Assembly: GCA_950097015.1 (NCBI GenBank)
Contig: CATNEN010000004.1
Span: 186,001-250,000, forward strand
DNA from: Macrostomum hystrix
Taxonomy: Eukaryota > Platyhelminthes > Macrostomidae
DNA: 64,000 nt
Reading direction: 5' to 3'
Below are positions 38,970 to 50,900 of the stretch, in pieces. The notes below the pieces were generated by a model, which worked only from the letters and a program-made list of their open reading frames with translations, ran no database searches and was not told the origin of the DNA. The position numbers and the translations under genes are program-made. Each line of letters begins with the position of its first letter. Position 1 is the stretch's first letter.

Positions 38970-40605
38970 TTGTGAGAGTCATCAAAGTCTCCTGTGAGAA
39001 TTGTAAAAGAGTTGCCAAAGTCTCCTGTGAGAACTGTAAAAGAGTTGCCAAAGTCTCCTGTGAGAACTGTAAAAGAGTTGCCAAAGTCTCCTGTGAGAAC
39101 TGTAAAAGACCTCCCAAAGTCTCCTGTGAGAATTGTGAAAGAGTCATCAAAGTCTCCTGTGAGAACTGTGAAAGAGTCATCAAAGTCTCCTGTGAGAACT
39201 GTAAAAGAGTTGCCAAAGTCTCCTGTCAGAATTGTAAAAGAGTTGCCAAAGTCTCCTGTGAGAATTGTGAAAGAGTCATCAAAGTCTCCTGTGAGAACTG
39301 TGAAAGAGTCATCAAAGTCTCCTGTGAGAACTGTGAAAGAGTCATCAAAGTCTCCTGTGAGAACTGTGAAAGAGTCATCAAAGTCTCCTGTGAGAACTGT
39401 GAAAGAGTCATCAAAGTCTCCTGTGAGAACTGTGAAAGAGTCATCAAAGTCTCCTGTGAGAACTGTGAAAGAGTCATCAAAGTCTCCTGTGAGAACTGTG
39501 AAAGAGTACCAAAGTCTCCTGTGAGAACTGTGAAAGAGTTCCCAAAGTCTCCTGTGAGAACTGTAAAAGAGTTGCCAAAGTCTCCTGTCAGAATTGTAAA
39601 AGAGTCATCAAAGTCTCCTGTGAGAACTGTGAAAGAGTTGCCAAAGTCTCCTGTGAGAACTGTGAAAGAGTCATCAAAGTCTCCTGTGAGAACTGTGAAA
39701 GAGTCATCAAAGTCTCCTGTGAGAACTGTGAAAGAGTCATCAAAGTCTCCTGTGAGAACTGTGAAAGAGTTGCCAAAGTCTCCTGTGAGAACTGTGAAAG
39801 AGTCATCAAAGTCTCCTGTGAGAACTGTGAAAGAGTCATCAAAGTCTCCTGTGAGAACTGTGAAAGAGTCATCAAAGTCTCCTGTGAGAACTGTGAAAGA
39901 GTCATCAAAGTCTCCTGTGAGAACTGTGAAAGAGTCATCAAAGTCTCCTGTGAGAACTGTGAAAGAGTTCCCAAAGTCTCCTGTGAGAACTGTGAAAGAG
40001 TTCCCAAAGTCTCCTGTGAGAACTGTAAAAGAGTTGCCAAAGTCTCCTGTCAGAATTGTAAAAGAGTTGCCAAAGTCTCCTGTGAGAACTGTGAAAGAGT
40101 TGCCAAAGTCTCCTGTGAGAACTGTGAAAGAGTTCCCAAAGTCTCCTGTGAGAACTGTGAAAGAGTTCCCAAAGTCTCCTGTGAGAACTGTGAAAGAGTT
40201 CCCAAAGTCTCCTGTGAGAACTGTGAAAGAGTTCCCAAAGTCTCCTGTGAGAACTGTAAAAGAGTTCCCAAAGTCTCCTGTGAGAACTGTAAAAGAGTTG
40301 CCAAAGTCTCCTGTCAGAATTGTAAAAGAGTTGCCAAAGTCTCCTGTGAGAACTGTGAAAGAGTTGCCAAAGTCTCCTGTGAGAACTGTGAAAGAGTTCC
40401 CAAAGTCTCCTGTGAGAACTGTGAAAGAGTTCCCAAAGTCTCCTGTGAGAACTGTGAAAGAGTTCCCAAAGTCTCCTGTGAGAACTGTGAAAGAGTTCCC
40501 AAAGTCTCCTGTGAGAACTGTGAAAGAGTTCCCAAAGTCTCCTGTGAGAACTGTGAAAGAGTCATCAAAGTCTCCTGTGAGAACTGTGAAAGAGTACCAA
40601 AGGTG
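38970..40605. repeat. Tandem array, 33-bp unit with 264-bp higher-order repeat
   Basis: About 49 copies of a 33-bp unit built on aaagtctcctgtgagaactg plus tgaaagagtcatc, where the final cat/tgc/tcc triplets vary. The ctgtcagaattg variant at 40047 recurs at 40311, 264 bp or 8 units later, with identical neighbours. Period divisible by three; the 579-codon frame on + is a by-product. Confidence 0.97.
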
Positions 40606-41598
40606 CTAAAAAAGTTCGGCTTGCTGTCTGCCGGCGTGACTGCAGTAAATAAAATGTACAAGTATATCATTTTGAACTTCAGTCCAGACAATACTGGACA
40701 TGGGAAGTGATGAAGAGGATAAGACTATGGGCCTTAATTGATTAAAATATTATCTGTGTGGCCAGCTGTTGGTTTAGAAAGTATTGGACTGCCAGCAACG
40801 AAACAAGAGTATGCGTGCCTGTCCCTTGATGCAGATGTTTTTGTTTGTTCGGCAGTAAGGCATTGCATGCATGGCAACCATGCACTGAAGTGTAGGACAT
40901 GACGACACGGCCGCAGCCGTCACCAAGCAGTCACCGAGCCGACAGCGGTGGCTGCCACGTCACGATTGGCTAACGAATCTGCTGCAGCGGCATGCGGAGG
41001 AGTCGCATGCGGACGACACAGCGGTGTCCCCATCTTCCTTGGGGATGATGTAGCTTGAGAGGGGGTTAGAAAACTTCTGCTGCGAAAAAAGGCCCAACTT
41101 TACCTGTGTAACCTTCTCCCAGTGAAAGCCCAGCAGCAGCAGCAGCAGCAGTCTTCTTCGAACTTTCGAATAAACAAAGATACCCCGGATGGCTCCGTGC
41201 TTATAATGTGACGCAGATTCTGCAGCATTCATGGCGAGCTAAGCGTCTACTTAAAAAAGCTTCCATTTGCGTAAGTAGCTCGACCAAGTCGACTCTCTCT
41301 ATCCGGAAATAATACCAGGATAAGAGGCGGCGCACTGCGCTGCAAGTGGGGACAGCCATATTTCCAGGCGCAATGAAGCGGTGCCCTAGCAGCAGCAGCA
41401 GCAGCAATCAGATGCTGGCATTGACAGCGATTCGACAAGCATCGAAGAATTCTAGCCGACGGATTGCACTGTAACCGTGCTTGGAGTTCTGTTGGCTCCT
41501 AAAGCCTGCAGTAGCTTCCTAAGGTAAGAGGACCTTTGAGTAGGGACTCTGTGAATGACTGTGAATTCATAATTATCAGCTCTTTAAACCTGGCTCCT
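40606..41598. other. Intergenic, no gene established
   Basis: Contains a CRE/CCAAT-like cluster (cacgtcacg and attggcta near 40957-40973), cag-trinucleotide runs at 41131 and 41391, and a 26-codon ATG frame at about 41372. No exon could be supported. Confidence 0.35.
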
Positions 41599-41986
41599 TC
41601 CACTCTGGACACTAGTCCCTTGCTCTCACTTGCTTCCTTCACATGTGGACACTAGTTCCTTGCTTTTACCTGGGTTCCTTTACCTGTGGACGCTAGTTCC
41701 TTGCTTTTACCTGGGTTCCTATACCTGTGGACGCTAGTTCCTTGCTCTCACCTGGTTCCTATACCTGTGGACGCTAGTTCCTTGCTCTCACCTGGTTCCT
41801 ATACCTGTGGACGCTAGTTCCTTGCTCTCACCTGGTTCCTATACCTGTGGACGCTAGTTCCTTGCTCTCACCTGGTTCCTATACCTGTGGACGCTAGTTC
41901 CTTGCTCTCACCTGGTTCCTATACCTGTGGACACTAGTTCCTTGCTCTCACCTGGTTCCTATACCTGTGGACACTAGTTCCTTGCA
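41599..41986. repeat. Tandem array, 40-bp unit
   Basis: About ten copies of a 40-bp unit built on acctgtggacgctagttcct plus tgctctcacctggttcctat. The first three units are diverged, the middle ones identical. Confidence 0.93.
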
Positions 41987-43621
41987 GTGGGTCGGCAAGC
42001 AAGCTATTCAAGTTTACTTAGAGACTGTCGGAGTTCTCCAAACCCTCAGAAAAAACTTTTGTGATTATCATTCATTCAGTGAATGATTAGTGAAGTGGCC
42101 ATCATTTCAATCAGGTTTTCTCTTACCACTACAGGACATTGTGAAAAAAACAGCAGAAAAGTACTGCAGTTTGCAGTTGAGCTGCTGTGTTTTGATGCGA
42201 AATCCCACATGGAAGTTTAGTTTTAGTAATTCTGCAGTTGTAAAATATGGCAAAAGCACGTACTCTGGCCACTATTATAGAGAATCCGCAGAGAAGAATA
42301 TTTTCTGTTGGCATACACTACTTATTTGAAACTGATGCGCAGTAGTACATGTGTTATACTTCGCTTATAAGCCTTGTACTCATTGCAGGGACTTCGACAG
42401 ATTTTGTTTTTTGGCCATTTATATGGGACACCGCTTTCCTAGAAAATGCTTTCTGTTCTGTCGACCTACAGACTAACAGCTTTAAGGAAAGGCAGATAGA
42501 CAGACAGAGACTTCATGCGAAATATGAAGATGGGCAGAGAGCGCCAGTCATTTGTAACAACGGGCCTGCGTGTTCTTTCTGCTTTTACTTTGCTTTAACA
42601 TGCTTTTACGAGTATGTAGAACTGTGTGGCACTATACAGAACGTAAAACACAAGTATATAAGTATTTTGTCCAGGCTGTGTCTGTACTAATAAAAATGCT
42701 AGCTATGCCTGTTGTTGTGTCGTATGTTTTAGCAGCCTTAGGTGAAAGTACATTTTTACGCTATACAGTTGTATACAGCTTCTTCGCCGTGGCATTGTAT
42801 GGTAGATTGTGTAGTATGTCTCAGCCTTGAATAGTGATCGCCGCCGCGATACACACGCGCATTATTCTATGGCCTAAACGAGTCCCGAAATCGCACCTCT
42901 CTTGTGCCTAAAACAAACACTAAAACTTTGTCTATGGCTAATCTCGAAGATAAGCGATACGCAATAATCGTGACGCAATGATTAGGCCATAGAATCATGA
43001 ATCGATGACTATGAGCGTAACTGTAGACAGATGTCTATGACCTTAAAAAAGATTATAGAACGCATAGTCTATGTCAAAAAGCACTCGTTAGTTTCCTAGA
43101 AATTATTCTAATCTGCTGGCAAATTAATGTGCATATCTTCAGCTGTTCGTGCATCTCATCTGGTCCAGATTAAGGTTTAAAAATGAAAGGATATTTTTGA
43201 TGGGATGCTTTCGGAATTTGGGATGCGTGGTTTAGCTGACGCATTGTGTCACCGCAAATGCAAAAACTGCATTCCGCCAAGCATTTAATATGCCAATAGG
43301 TTTCAGGGTAAATTCGTTTGGCAACCAGAGTGCTGAAGTCACGCAGGGTCAGTTGGGGGGTATCTTCATCCTCTCGGCAATCAATCCGTGCTCCCAGCAT
43401 GCAGGTGACAGCTGTCTGCCTCTCTCTCTCTCGCGACATAGACAGTCGAATACCAAAAAGCGGTTGGTTTCTTTTCAAGATTTGTCTCTATCTGCTTCCA
43501 AGTAGATACATTGCTAGATCCATCGGGTGGTACTGTGGCTAGTTCACTGCATGCTGAATATAGAGATGTTCCCATCACGATTCGCCGGTTGAACTTTTTT
43601 TCAGTTTTCCGGATAGTATTA
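41987..43621. other. Intergenic, imperfect inverted repeat only
   Basis: No supported gene. The sequence ttctatggcctaa (42865-42877) is repeated inverted at 42982-42994, in a region with further 'tctatg' near-repeats; this might be a degraded foldback element. Confidence 0.35.
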
Positions 43622-44166
43622 AGCATATATTTCTCCTCACGAGATTTCTCCCTACGAGATTTTCCCCGATAATACTTCTCTCCACGAGACATTTCCCTTT
43701 GAGACTTCTCCCTTGAGACTTCTCCCTTGGGACTTATCCGTGTGAAATTCACACTATGAGACTTCTCCCTGTGATATTTCTCTCTTAAATATTTCTCTCT
43801 ATGAGATTTCTCTCTAAGAGATTTCTCTCAATGAGATTTCTCTCTATGAGATTTCTCTCTATGAGATTTCTCTCTATGAGATTTCTCTCTATGAGATTTC
43901 TTTGTATGAGATTTCTCTCTATGAGATTTCTTTGTATGAGATTTCTCTCTATGAGATTTCTTTGTATGAGATTTCTCTCTATGAGATTTCTTTGTATGAG
44001 ATTTCTCTCTATGAGATTTCTTCGTATGAGATTTCTCTCTATGAGATTTCTTCGTATGAGATTTCTCTCTATGAGATTTCTTCGTATGAGATTTCTCTCT
44101 ATGAGATTTCTTCGTATGAGATTTCTCTCTATGAGATTTCTTCGTATGAGATTTCTCTCTATGAGA
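43622..44166. repeat. Tandem array, 15-bp unit with 30-bp dimer
   Basis: About 36 copies of atgagatttctctct. From about 43890 every second unit carries ctttgt and then cttcgt, making a 30-bp dimer. The left 180 bp is progressively diverged while the right end is abrupt. Confidence 0.96.
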
Positions 44167-45195
44167 CCTTCGCTGCTGAAAATTGTTCCGTACTGATTTT
44201 GTTGATGTTTTTCTTATGCTACTACCAGAGGTATAAAAAGAACATTAAATGTTTATCTGAAGCTGTTTTGTTTTCACAATCACAATTGACCCAATTAATT
44301 TGTTATAGCTTCTGGTACATGATTCAGACAATTATTTTTGTCAGCTTAGAATTCAACAAGAAAATTGAAAATCAGGTATTTCGATTAATAAACAAAATAA
44401 AACTCCATTACAGCTCACTTATTTGCCTGCAACTTTAGCGTTGTTTGCTAAACCCCCTCAAACCTGTACCCTCGCACTCCGCAACCTCAAACACCTTAGT
44501 AGCGGCATCTTTTCATCTTTTCATTATTCAGTTTTTGTTATAGCTAGTGTTTTTTCGAGTGAGTTTGAGAGGTGTTAAAATCGTCCAAATCCAACTGCTA
44601 TAAACTAGCAGGCTAGTTTGGTGGAGAGACAGTTAAAGAGGCCAGTTAAAATGAGTCTGACTTCGCTGCTCCCAGCTGAAGCAGAAAGTCTACGGACCAC
44701 GGCTTAAAAACGCATATTTGTTTGACCGCAAATCAGCAGTTAAGCATTGCGTCTTTGCATTGGATAAGGTGTACAGTGCCTACACCTTTACAGGTATAGT
44801 TCGTCTTTAATACTATTATTTATCCACCTCTTATCCTGTATAGTAGAGAAGTAAAGATCACAGTTTCACAACCGGGTTTTATTCATAAGTTTCCTTTGTT
44901 TTCTGCCGCCGCCACTATTTGCGCAGACAAAAACAAGATTAAAAAAATTAATTAAGAGTGCCAGTGGACTGGCCTGCTTGTCTGGCTATCCCAGGTCACT
45001 TGCGCATAACAAACAAATTATCAACATTTGTCATTATCGATCGGGTGGCATGTACACTCCTTGGGGGGTTGGGGGAAAGTGAGTGCATCAACCCACCGCC
45101 CCCTTGCAAGCCTCCAAGTCAAAAGGTTCCAGCCCAACAGGCAATCGTCCCGTCTCACCTTTCCTTACCTATCCTAAACATCTCCGCACCGCCAG
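44167..45195. other. Intergenic, no gene seen
   Basis: AT-rich, ending in a pyrimidine-rich stretch and ccgccag directly before the candidate exon at 45196. No supported feature inside. Confidence 0.4.
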
Positions 45196-45313
45196 ATGGC
45201 AGCCTTGAGCACCTGCCAAAACGAGTGCATCTGCGAAGACGCGTTGGCGCGCGCTCTCATTAGCACCGAGCCGTGCGCCCTGCTGCATTTTGCGACCAGA
45301 AACTACCTGCAAG
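45196..45313 (+). CDS. Candidate coding exon of unknown gene or 5' exon of ESRP
   Basis: An ATG directly after ccgccag opens a 39-codon frame, MAALSTCQNECICEDALARA and on to ATRNYLQ, ending at a strong donor (caag|gtgagt). The composition looks like real protein (Cys-rich, no low complexity) and unlike surrounding DNA. It ends in phase 1. The acceptor ctgcag at 47771-47776 would take it in frame into the ESRP ATG exon, adding about 27 residues before the known N-terminus. That match has a one-in-three chance of arising randomly. I recognise no domain. Confidence 0.4.
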
Positions 45314-45626
45314 GTGAGTTCATTTGACATGATCATCGATGAATTTTGCATTGTGCGGCATGTTATAATTCATGATTAAGGCACCTCTTCACATATGTGC
45401 ATGCTGGATTGACTAATTTTAATTAGCTCAGTTCCGTCACACCTAACAAGGAAACGTGCAAGTTCTCTGTAACGATTTCCAAAGCTTGCGTAAGTCTGAT
45501 TCTGTCCTTTACTGTTATTGCGCAACACGAAACAGAATGCCCATCTACGCAGTGCTTTTATGTAACAATTATGCAAGGTAAATAAGCCATAATGTCCAGA
45601 GCTAGGACGCGCTATCTGATAATGCC

Positions 45627-47347
45627 CCCTCCTCCTGATCTTCAGTGGCTAGCACTGCCCTGCTCCTCCTGATCTTCAGTAGCTAGCACTGCCCTCCTCC
45701 TCCTGATCTTCAGTGGCTAGCACTGCCCTCCTCCTCCTGATCTTCAGTGGCTAGCACTGCCCTCCTCCTGATCTTCAGTAGCTAGCACTGCCCTGCTCCT
45801 CCTGATCTTCAGTGGCTAGCACTGCCCTCCTCCTCCTGATCTTCAGTAGGCTAGCACTGCCCTGCTCCTCCTGATCTTCAGTAGGCTAGCACTGCCCTGC
45901 TCCTCCTGATCTTCAGTAGCTAGCACTGCCCTCCTCCTGATCTTCAGTGGCTAGCACTGCCCTGCTCCTCCTGATCTTCAGTGGCTAGCACTGCCCTGCT
46001 CCTCCTGATCTTCAGTGGCTAGCACTGCCCTACTCCTGATCTTCAGTAGCTAGCACTGCCCTCCTCCTGATCTTCAGTGGCTAGCACTGCCCTGCTCCTC
46101 CTGATCTTCAGTAGCTAGCACTGCCCTCCTCCTGATCTTCAGTAGCTAGCACTGCCCTCCTCCTGATCTTCAGTAGCTAAGCACTGCCCTGCCTCCTGAT
46201 CTTCAGTAGCTAGCACTGCCCTGCTCCTCCTGATCTTCAGTAGCTAGCACTGCCCTCCTCCTCCTGATCTTCAGTGGCTAGCACTGCCCTCCTCCTGATC
46301 TTCAGTAGCTAGCACTGCCCTCCTCCTGATCTTCAGTAGCTAGCACTGCCCTCCTCCTGATCTTCAGTGGCTACCACTGACCTCCTCCTCCTGATCTTCA
46401 GTAGGCTAGCACTGCCCTCCTCCTCCTGATCTTCAGTAGCTAGCACTGCCCTCCTCCTGATCTTCAGTAGCTAGCACTGCCCTCCTCCTGATCTTCAGTA
46501 GCTAGCACTGCCCTCCTCCTGATCTTCAGTGGCTAGCACTGCCCTCCTCCTGATCTTCAGTAGCTAGCACTGCCCTCCTCCTGATCTTCAGTGGCTAGCA
46601 CTGCCCTCCTCCTCCTGATCTTCAGTGGCTAGCACTGCCCTCCTCCTCCTGATCTTCAGTAGCTAGCACTGCCCTCCTCCTGATCTTCAGTAGCTAGCAC
46701 TGCCCTCCTCCTGATCTTCAGTAGCTAACACTGCCCTGCTCCTGATCTTCAGTAGCTAGCACTGCCCTGCTCCTCCTGATCTTCAGTAGCTAGCACTGCC
46801 CTCCTCCTGATCTTCAGTGGCTAGCACTGCCCTCCTCCTGATCTTCAGTGGCTAGCACTGCCCTCCTCCTCCTGATCTTCAGTAGCTAGCACTGCCCTCC
46901 TCCTGATCTTCAGTAGCTAGCACTGCCCTCCTCCTGATCTTCAGTAGCTAGCACTGCCCTCCTCCTGATCTTCAGTAGGCTAGCCACTGACCTCCTCCTC
47001 CTGATCTTCAGTAGGCTAGCACTGCCCTCCTCCTCCTGATCTTCAGTAGCTAGCACTGCCCTCCTCCTGATCTTCAGTAGCTAGCACTGCCCTCCTCCTG
47101 ATCTTCAGAGGCTAGCTCTGCCCTCCTCCTCCTGATCTTCAGTGGCTAGCACTGCCCTGCTCCTCCTGATCTTCAGTGGCTAGCACTGCCCTGCTCCTCC
47201 TGATCTTCAGTGGCTAGCACTGCCCTCCTCCTGATCTTCAGTAGCTAGCACTGCCCTCCTCCTGATCTTCAGTAGCTAGCACTGCCCTCCTCCTGATCTT
47301 CAGTAGCTAGCACTGCCCTCCTCCTGATCTTCAGTGGCTAGCTCTGC
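45627..47347. repeat. Tandem array, 28-31-bp unit
   Basis: About 58 copies of a unit built on cctgatcttcagtagctagc plus actgccct and one to three further ctc triplets, so length varies 28-31 bp. agtggc and aggcta variants recur. There are no unique spacers between copies, so it is a minisatellite and not a CRISPR array. Confidence 0.96.
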
Positions 47348-47859
47348 AGTACAGTGAAATAAACATTTGTTTATTTCAAATGGGACAGTAAATATTCGAT
47401 TTCGGCATGCAAGAAATATTTTTTTTATTTCCTAGATTTCCTGGGCGGTTTGTCGAATACGTCCGTGACTGCAACTTTGAGCTTTCAGCTCTACCCTCAT
47501 TGAACTAAGAAATTAGCTTGAGAAATACAATGAGTTGCCCGACTGTGAGCAGGAGAAATAAAATCTCCAGGAAACCGAGCGCCCAAGACTAGGAGAGAGT
47601 TTTTGTGCGCTCAATTCCTATTGGCTGCGTCCTCTGTCTGCCCCGCCTCCGTGCTCAACGCCCAACCCACCGCCCGCCTCCTTCTCAAGGCCCTGCTCAC
47701 CCGCCCAGCCTGGGCCGTCACGCCGTTGCTACAAAAGCTACCGCCGCCGCCGCAGCAGCAGCTCTTCGTTCTGCAGCAAAGACAAGCAGAGACAAGGCCG
47801 CTACTCCTTCAAAGCAGCCAACAGCGCCATTGTCCAGCCGCCAGCACCGCTCAGTTGCC
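47348..47859 (+). promoter_or_regulatory. Probable ESRP promoter and 5'UTR
   Basis: About 510 bp between an array and the ESRP start. It changes from AT-rich to GC-rich at about 47600, contains an inverted CCAAT box (attgg near 47619) and CAG runs, and has an in-frame open stretch back to an ATG at 47605 that gives a low-complexity Ala/Pro peptide I do not believe is coding. Confidence 0.35.
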
Positions 47860-47988
47860 ATGCAGCAGCCAGACTATTTGGTAGCCCTCCACCTGACCAC
47901 CTGCGGTAAGCAGGGCGAAGAAATCGGCACCGACGAGGCGCCAATCTGCCTGATTGCCTACCTGATACACGATGTTCGACACAATAAG
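47860..47988 (+). CDS. ESRP: ESRP coding exon 1
   Basis: Residues 1-43, [11 protein letters not shown] to DVRHNK, phase 0 donor (aag|gtgagc). Start chosen because family members begin a few residues before PDYLV. Confidence 0.88.
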
Positions 47989-50900
47989 GTGAGCCCAGTG
48001 TCCAGTGGGTGACGGTTTTGGGATGATTCTTGTATTTGGTACTTCAATTGGAGTATAGATGCTCAAAAGCATAATTCCTACTCAGCAGAACACCAATGAG
48101 ATCATACCTTAAGAATTGCCTGGTACTCCAATGAGATCATACCTTGAGAATTGCCTGGTACTCCAATGAGATCATACCTTAAGAATTGCCTGGTACTCCA
48201 ATGAGATCACACCTTGAGAATTGCCTGGTACTCCAATGAGATCATACCTTGAGAATTGCCTGGTACTGCAATGAGATCACACCTTGAGAATTGCCTGGTA
48301 CTCCAATGAGATCATACCTTAAGAATTGCCTGGTACTCCAATGAGATCACACCTTGAGAATTGCCTGGTACTCCAATGAGATCACACCTTGAGAATTGCC
48401 TGGTACTCCAATGAGATCATACCTTGAGAATTGCCTGGTACTCCAATGAGATCATACCTTGAGAATTGCCTGGTACTCCAATGAGATCACACCTTGAGAA
48501 TTGCCTGGTACTCCAATGAGATCATACCTTGAGAATTGCCTGGTACTCCAATGAGATCATACCTTAAGAATTTCCTGGTACTCGTATGCACAATTAAAGT
48601 CACATTTGCAAACTCACACCTTGCAAATACACGTGCAGATAATTGCAGTCGAGCAGCACCTGGTGAAGCCGCAGGTAAACCCTGGCCAGACGGGGTCGGA
48701 CAACTCCGAGGAGGACGGCTTGGCCACCATATCGGAGGAGTGCCGCGTGGAGACCGGACTCAGCGCTGACTCATTCCATTCGGCTGGCTATCTTGAGTCG
48801 GTGCTGGAAGAGGTGAGAACAGAATTGCTTTGCCATCATTTATTAAAAGTTTATTAAAATTGTACCAAAATGGGTATATAGTGGCCTCTTAAAAGACAGT
48901 AATATAAGACCGGGAAAGCGGCCTTTCTAAGAATAAAATTGCCAAAATGTATGCACATTTTTAAATCCCCCCAGATGGACAAGTTCTTGCGCAACAAGGG
49001 CATTCACCCGGAGTCGGGGGGCAAGACCTTCACCCTAGTGATGGAAGGCCAGCATCCGATGCGGCTGGTGTTCCACCCGGAGACCTGCTCGAAGAAGATC
49101 TCGCTGGAGCAGTTTCCCTATTTCTATTCGTTCTACGATCTGCGCAAGGAGTTCCTGAGGAGCCAGCAGGATCCTGAGGCGGACCGAATCCTATCGCTGA
49201 AGGACATGCTGGACTGTATCCTTTTTCTTGAGCTGTCTTTGAGTAAGGAATGTGAAGGTGTCATTAATTAAAGTGCGCTTCATTCAGTTCCTTGAGGTAA
49301 GGACTTTTACCTGTAGTACTACCTTGAACAGGAGCACCTGGAGTGATGACCAACTGACTAATAAGCGGGTGACCCTTGTCCTGCACTAGATCAGCAGGTT
49401 TTACTAAGCCATGCTTTATTAAAATGCCTAAGCGGGCGATCAAATTACACGCCTTAGTAATATTAGGTGTTGGTGTCCGCGGACAGTCTCCATGGGAGGG
49501 CTTTCTTGGAATTCGTACCAATATTTAAGACCAAATACCCAGCCCGATAGCATTGTTGACAGTTTGCCCCGGCCAGATTTTGATGAATCTAGTTGCGTCG
49601 GTGTGTGGACAGCGATAGAAGCGCGTGGCTTCGGTGGGCAGGTTAATTACTCCTCATTTTTTTCATTTTACTATATAGCTCTGCGCTATTGAATTTCCAC
49701 CTGGCCTTACGTGTGTCTATGTGCACGAACCATAGCAGCTGATTTCATATACAACACGAATATTTTAGAATAGATAGGCCTTCATTTCTGGCTTATAGAA
49801 TATATATAATGGTGAGGCTCTCTGCATTCGCATATGACAATCCCGCATTGTAGAGGGGTAGCTGAATGGGCAACAGCTGTTTCTGCAACAGCATGCGACT
49901 TCCCAACCCTAATCGGCAGGCCCCTCTATTTTGTTTACCCTTTAGCACACTGGCCTGGGATAGGGATAAGGGTTGGGACCTCCACTCTCTTCCTCCCTTT
50001 CTCTCTCGGCTTCTTCCTTCCGCGTGGGGGAACCATGCAGGAGTGTCTCGGAGTCTCACGAGCGTCGACACAATGACCGCAGCTGCCGCTGCTAGCCACC
50101 CCTGATCCCGCTACCCTTGGCTCTAACTGCGGCCATTGTCTCCGCAGTTTTGAGCAGCTGCTCACTGTTGCTCAGTGTTTGTTAGGCCTGCGCTCTGTTG
50201 GCTTCTGAGTCTCTCTGAGTCCCTGCCATAGCCCCATGTAGAATCTTCTTGTCTTCATTTTCGCCACTTTGTGCGCAAATATAGTCGAAAACTTCTCCAG
50301 ACAGCTGAAGGTATGTCAACGTTCCCACTCGGATTATTCGAAATCCCCTCGAAGCCTGATCCCATGGGAATATTTCAGGCTTCGCAGACAACAATAGTGA
50401 AGGGGAAATGTGATAACGAGCTGCCCTCTCCGGATCCCAATTGACTCCCGAGGATCATTGTGGGGGGCTGGCTTTGAGTAGGCCTATCCGTTTTCCCAAA
50501 AGTTGCGTCACTCGAGTAATCATTAAACCTGAGGAAGCTAGTCCAGAGGATATGAGCTCAGAATTCGCTAAAATCTTAATTTTACACGTCAGCAGAGGGC
50601 GGTGTGGTAGGCTCCAGTGTAAATGCTTTCTGCCCCAGCCACACAAATCGGTCTCCACTTCCGGGCCGGCTGCAGAAAAACAACTGGCGCAAGACACGCA
50701 GCACTGCATTGTAGGTAAAGAGAAGGAAAAGAGGCAAAAAATCGATAGATCTAATCGATTGGATTCCAGTATTATTGGATCTATTCGACTGCAGGCTACA
50801 GCCATAGGAGCGTGCTTTCTGTCAAATCCTAGAACATAAAATTAGCAATGCCATTATCGATTAGCCTAGCAACCACCCCAGCCGCGCGCACCTCCGATCA

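Noticed and set aside
38870-40609. 579-codon + frame over the 33-bp array
   Set aside because: Frame changes from one repeat peptide to another where a unit is 1-2 bp short; no selection for one frame.
45627-47347. CRISPR-like array with repeat length 28-31 bp
   Set aside because: Units are head-to-tail with no unique spacers, no cas genes, and the genome is animal.
47605-47859. Upstream in-frame ATG extending ESRP by 85 codons
   Set aside because: The extension is Ala/Pro/Arg low complexity encoded by CAG/GCC runs; vertebrate ESRPs begin near the PDYLV block, so the ATG at 47860 fits better.
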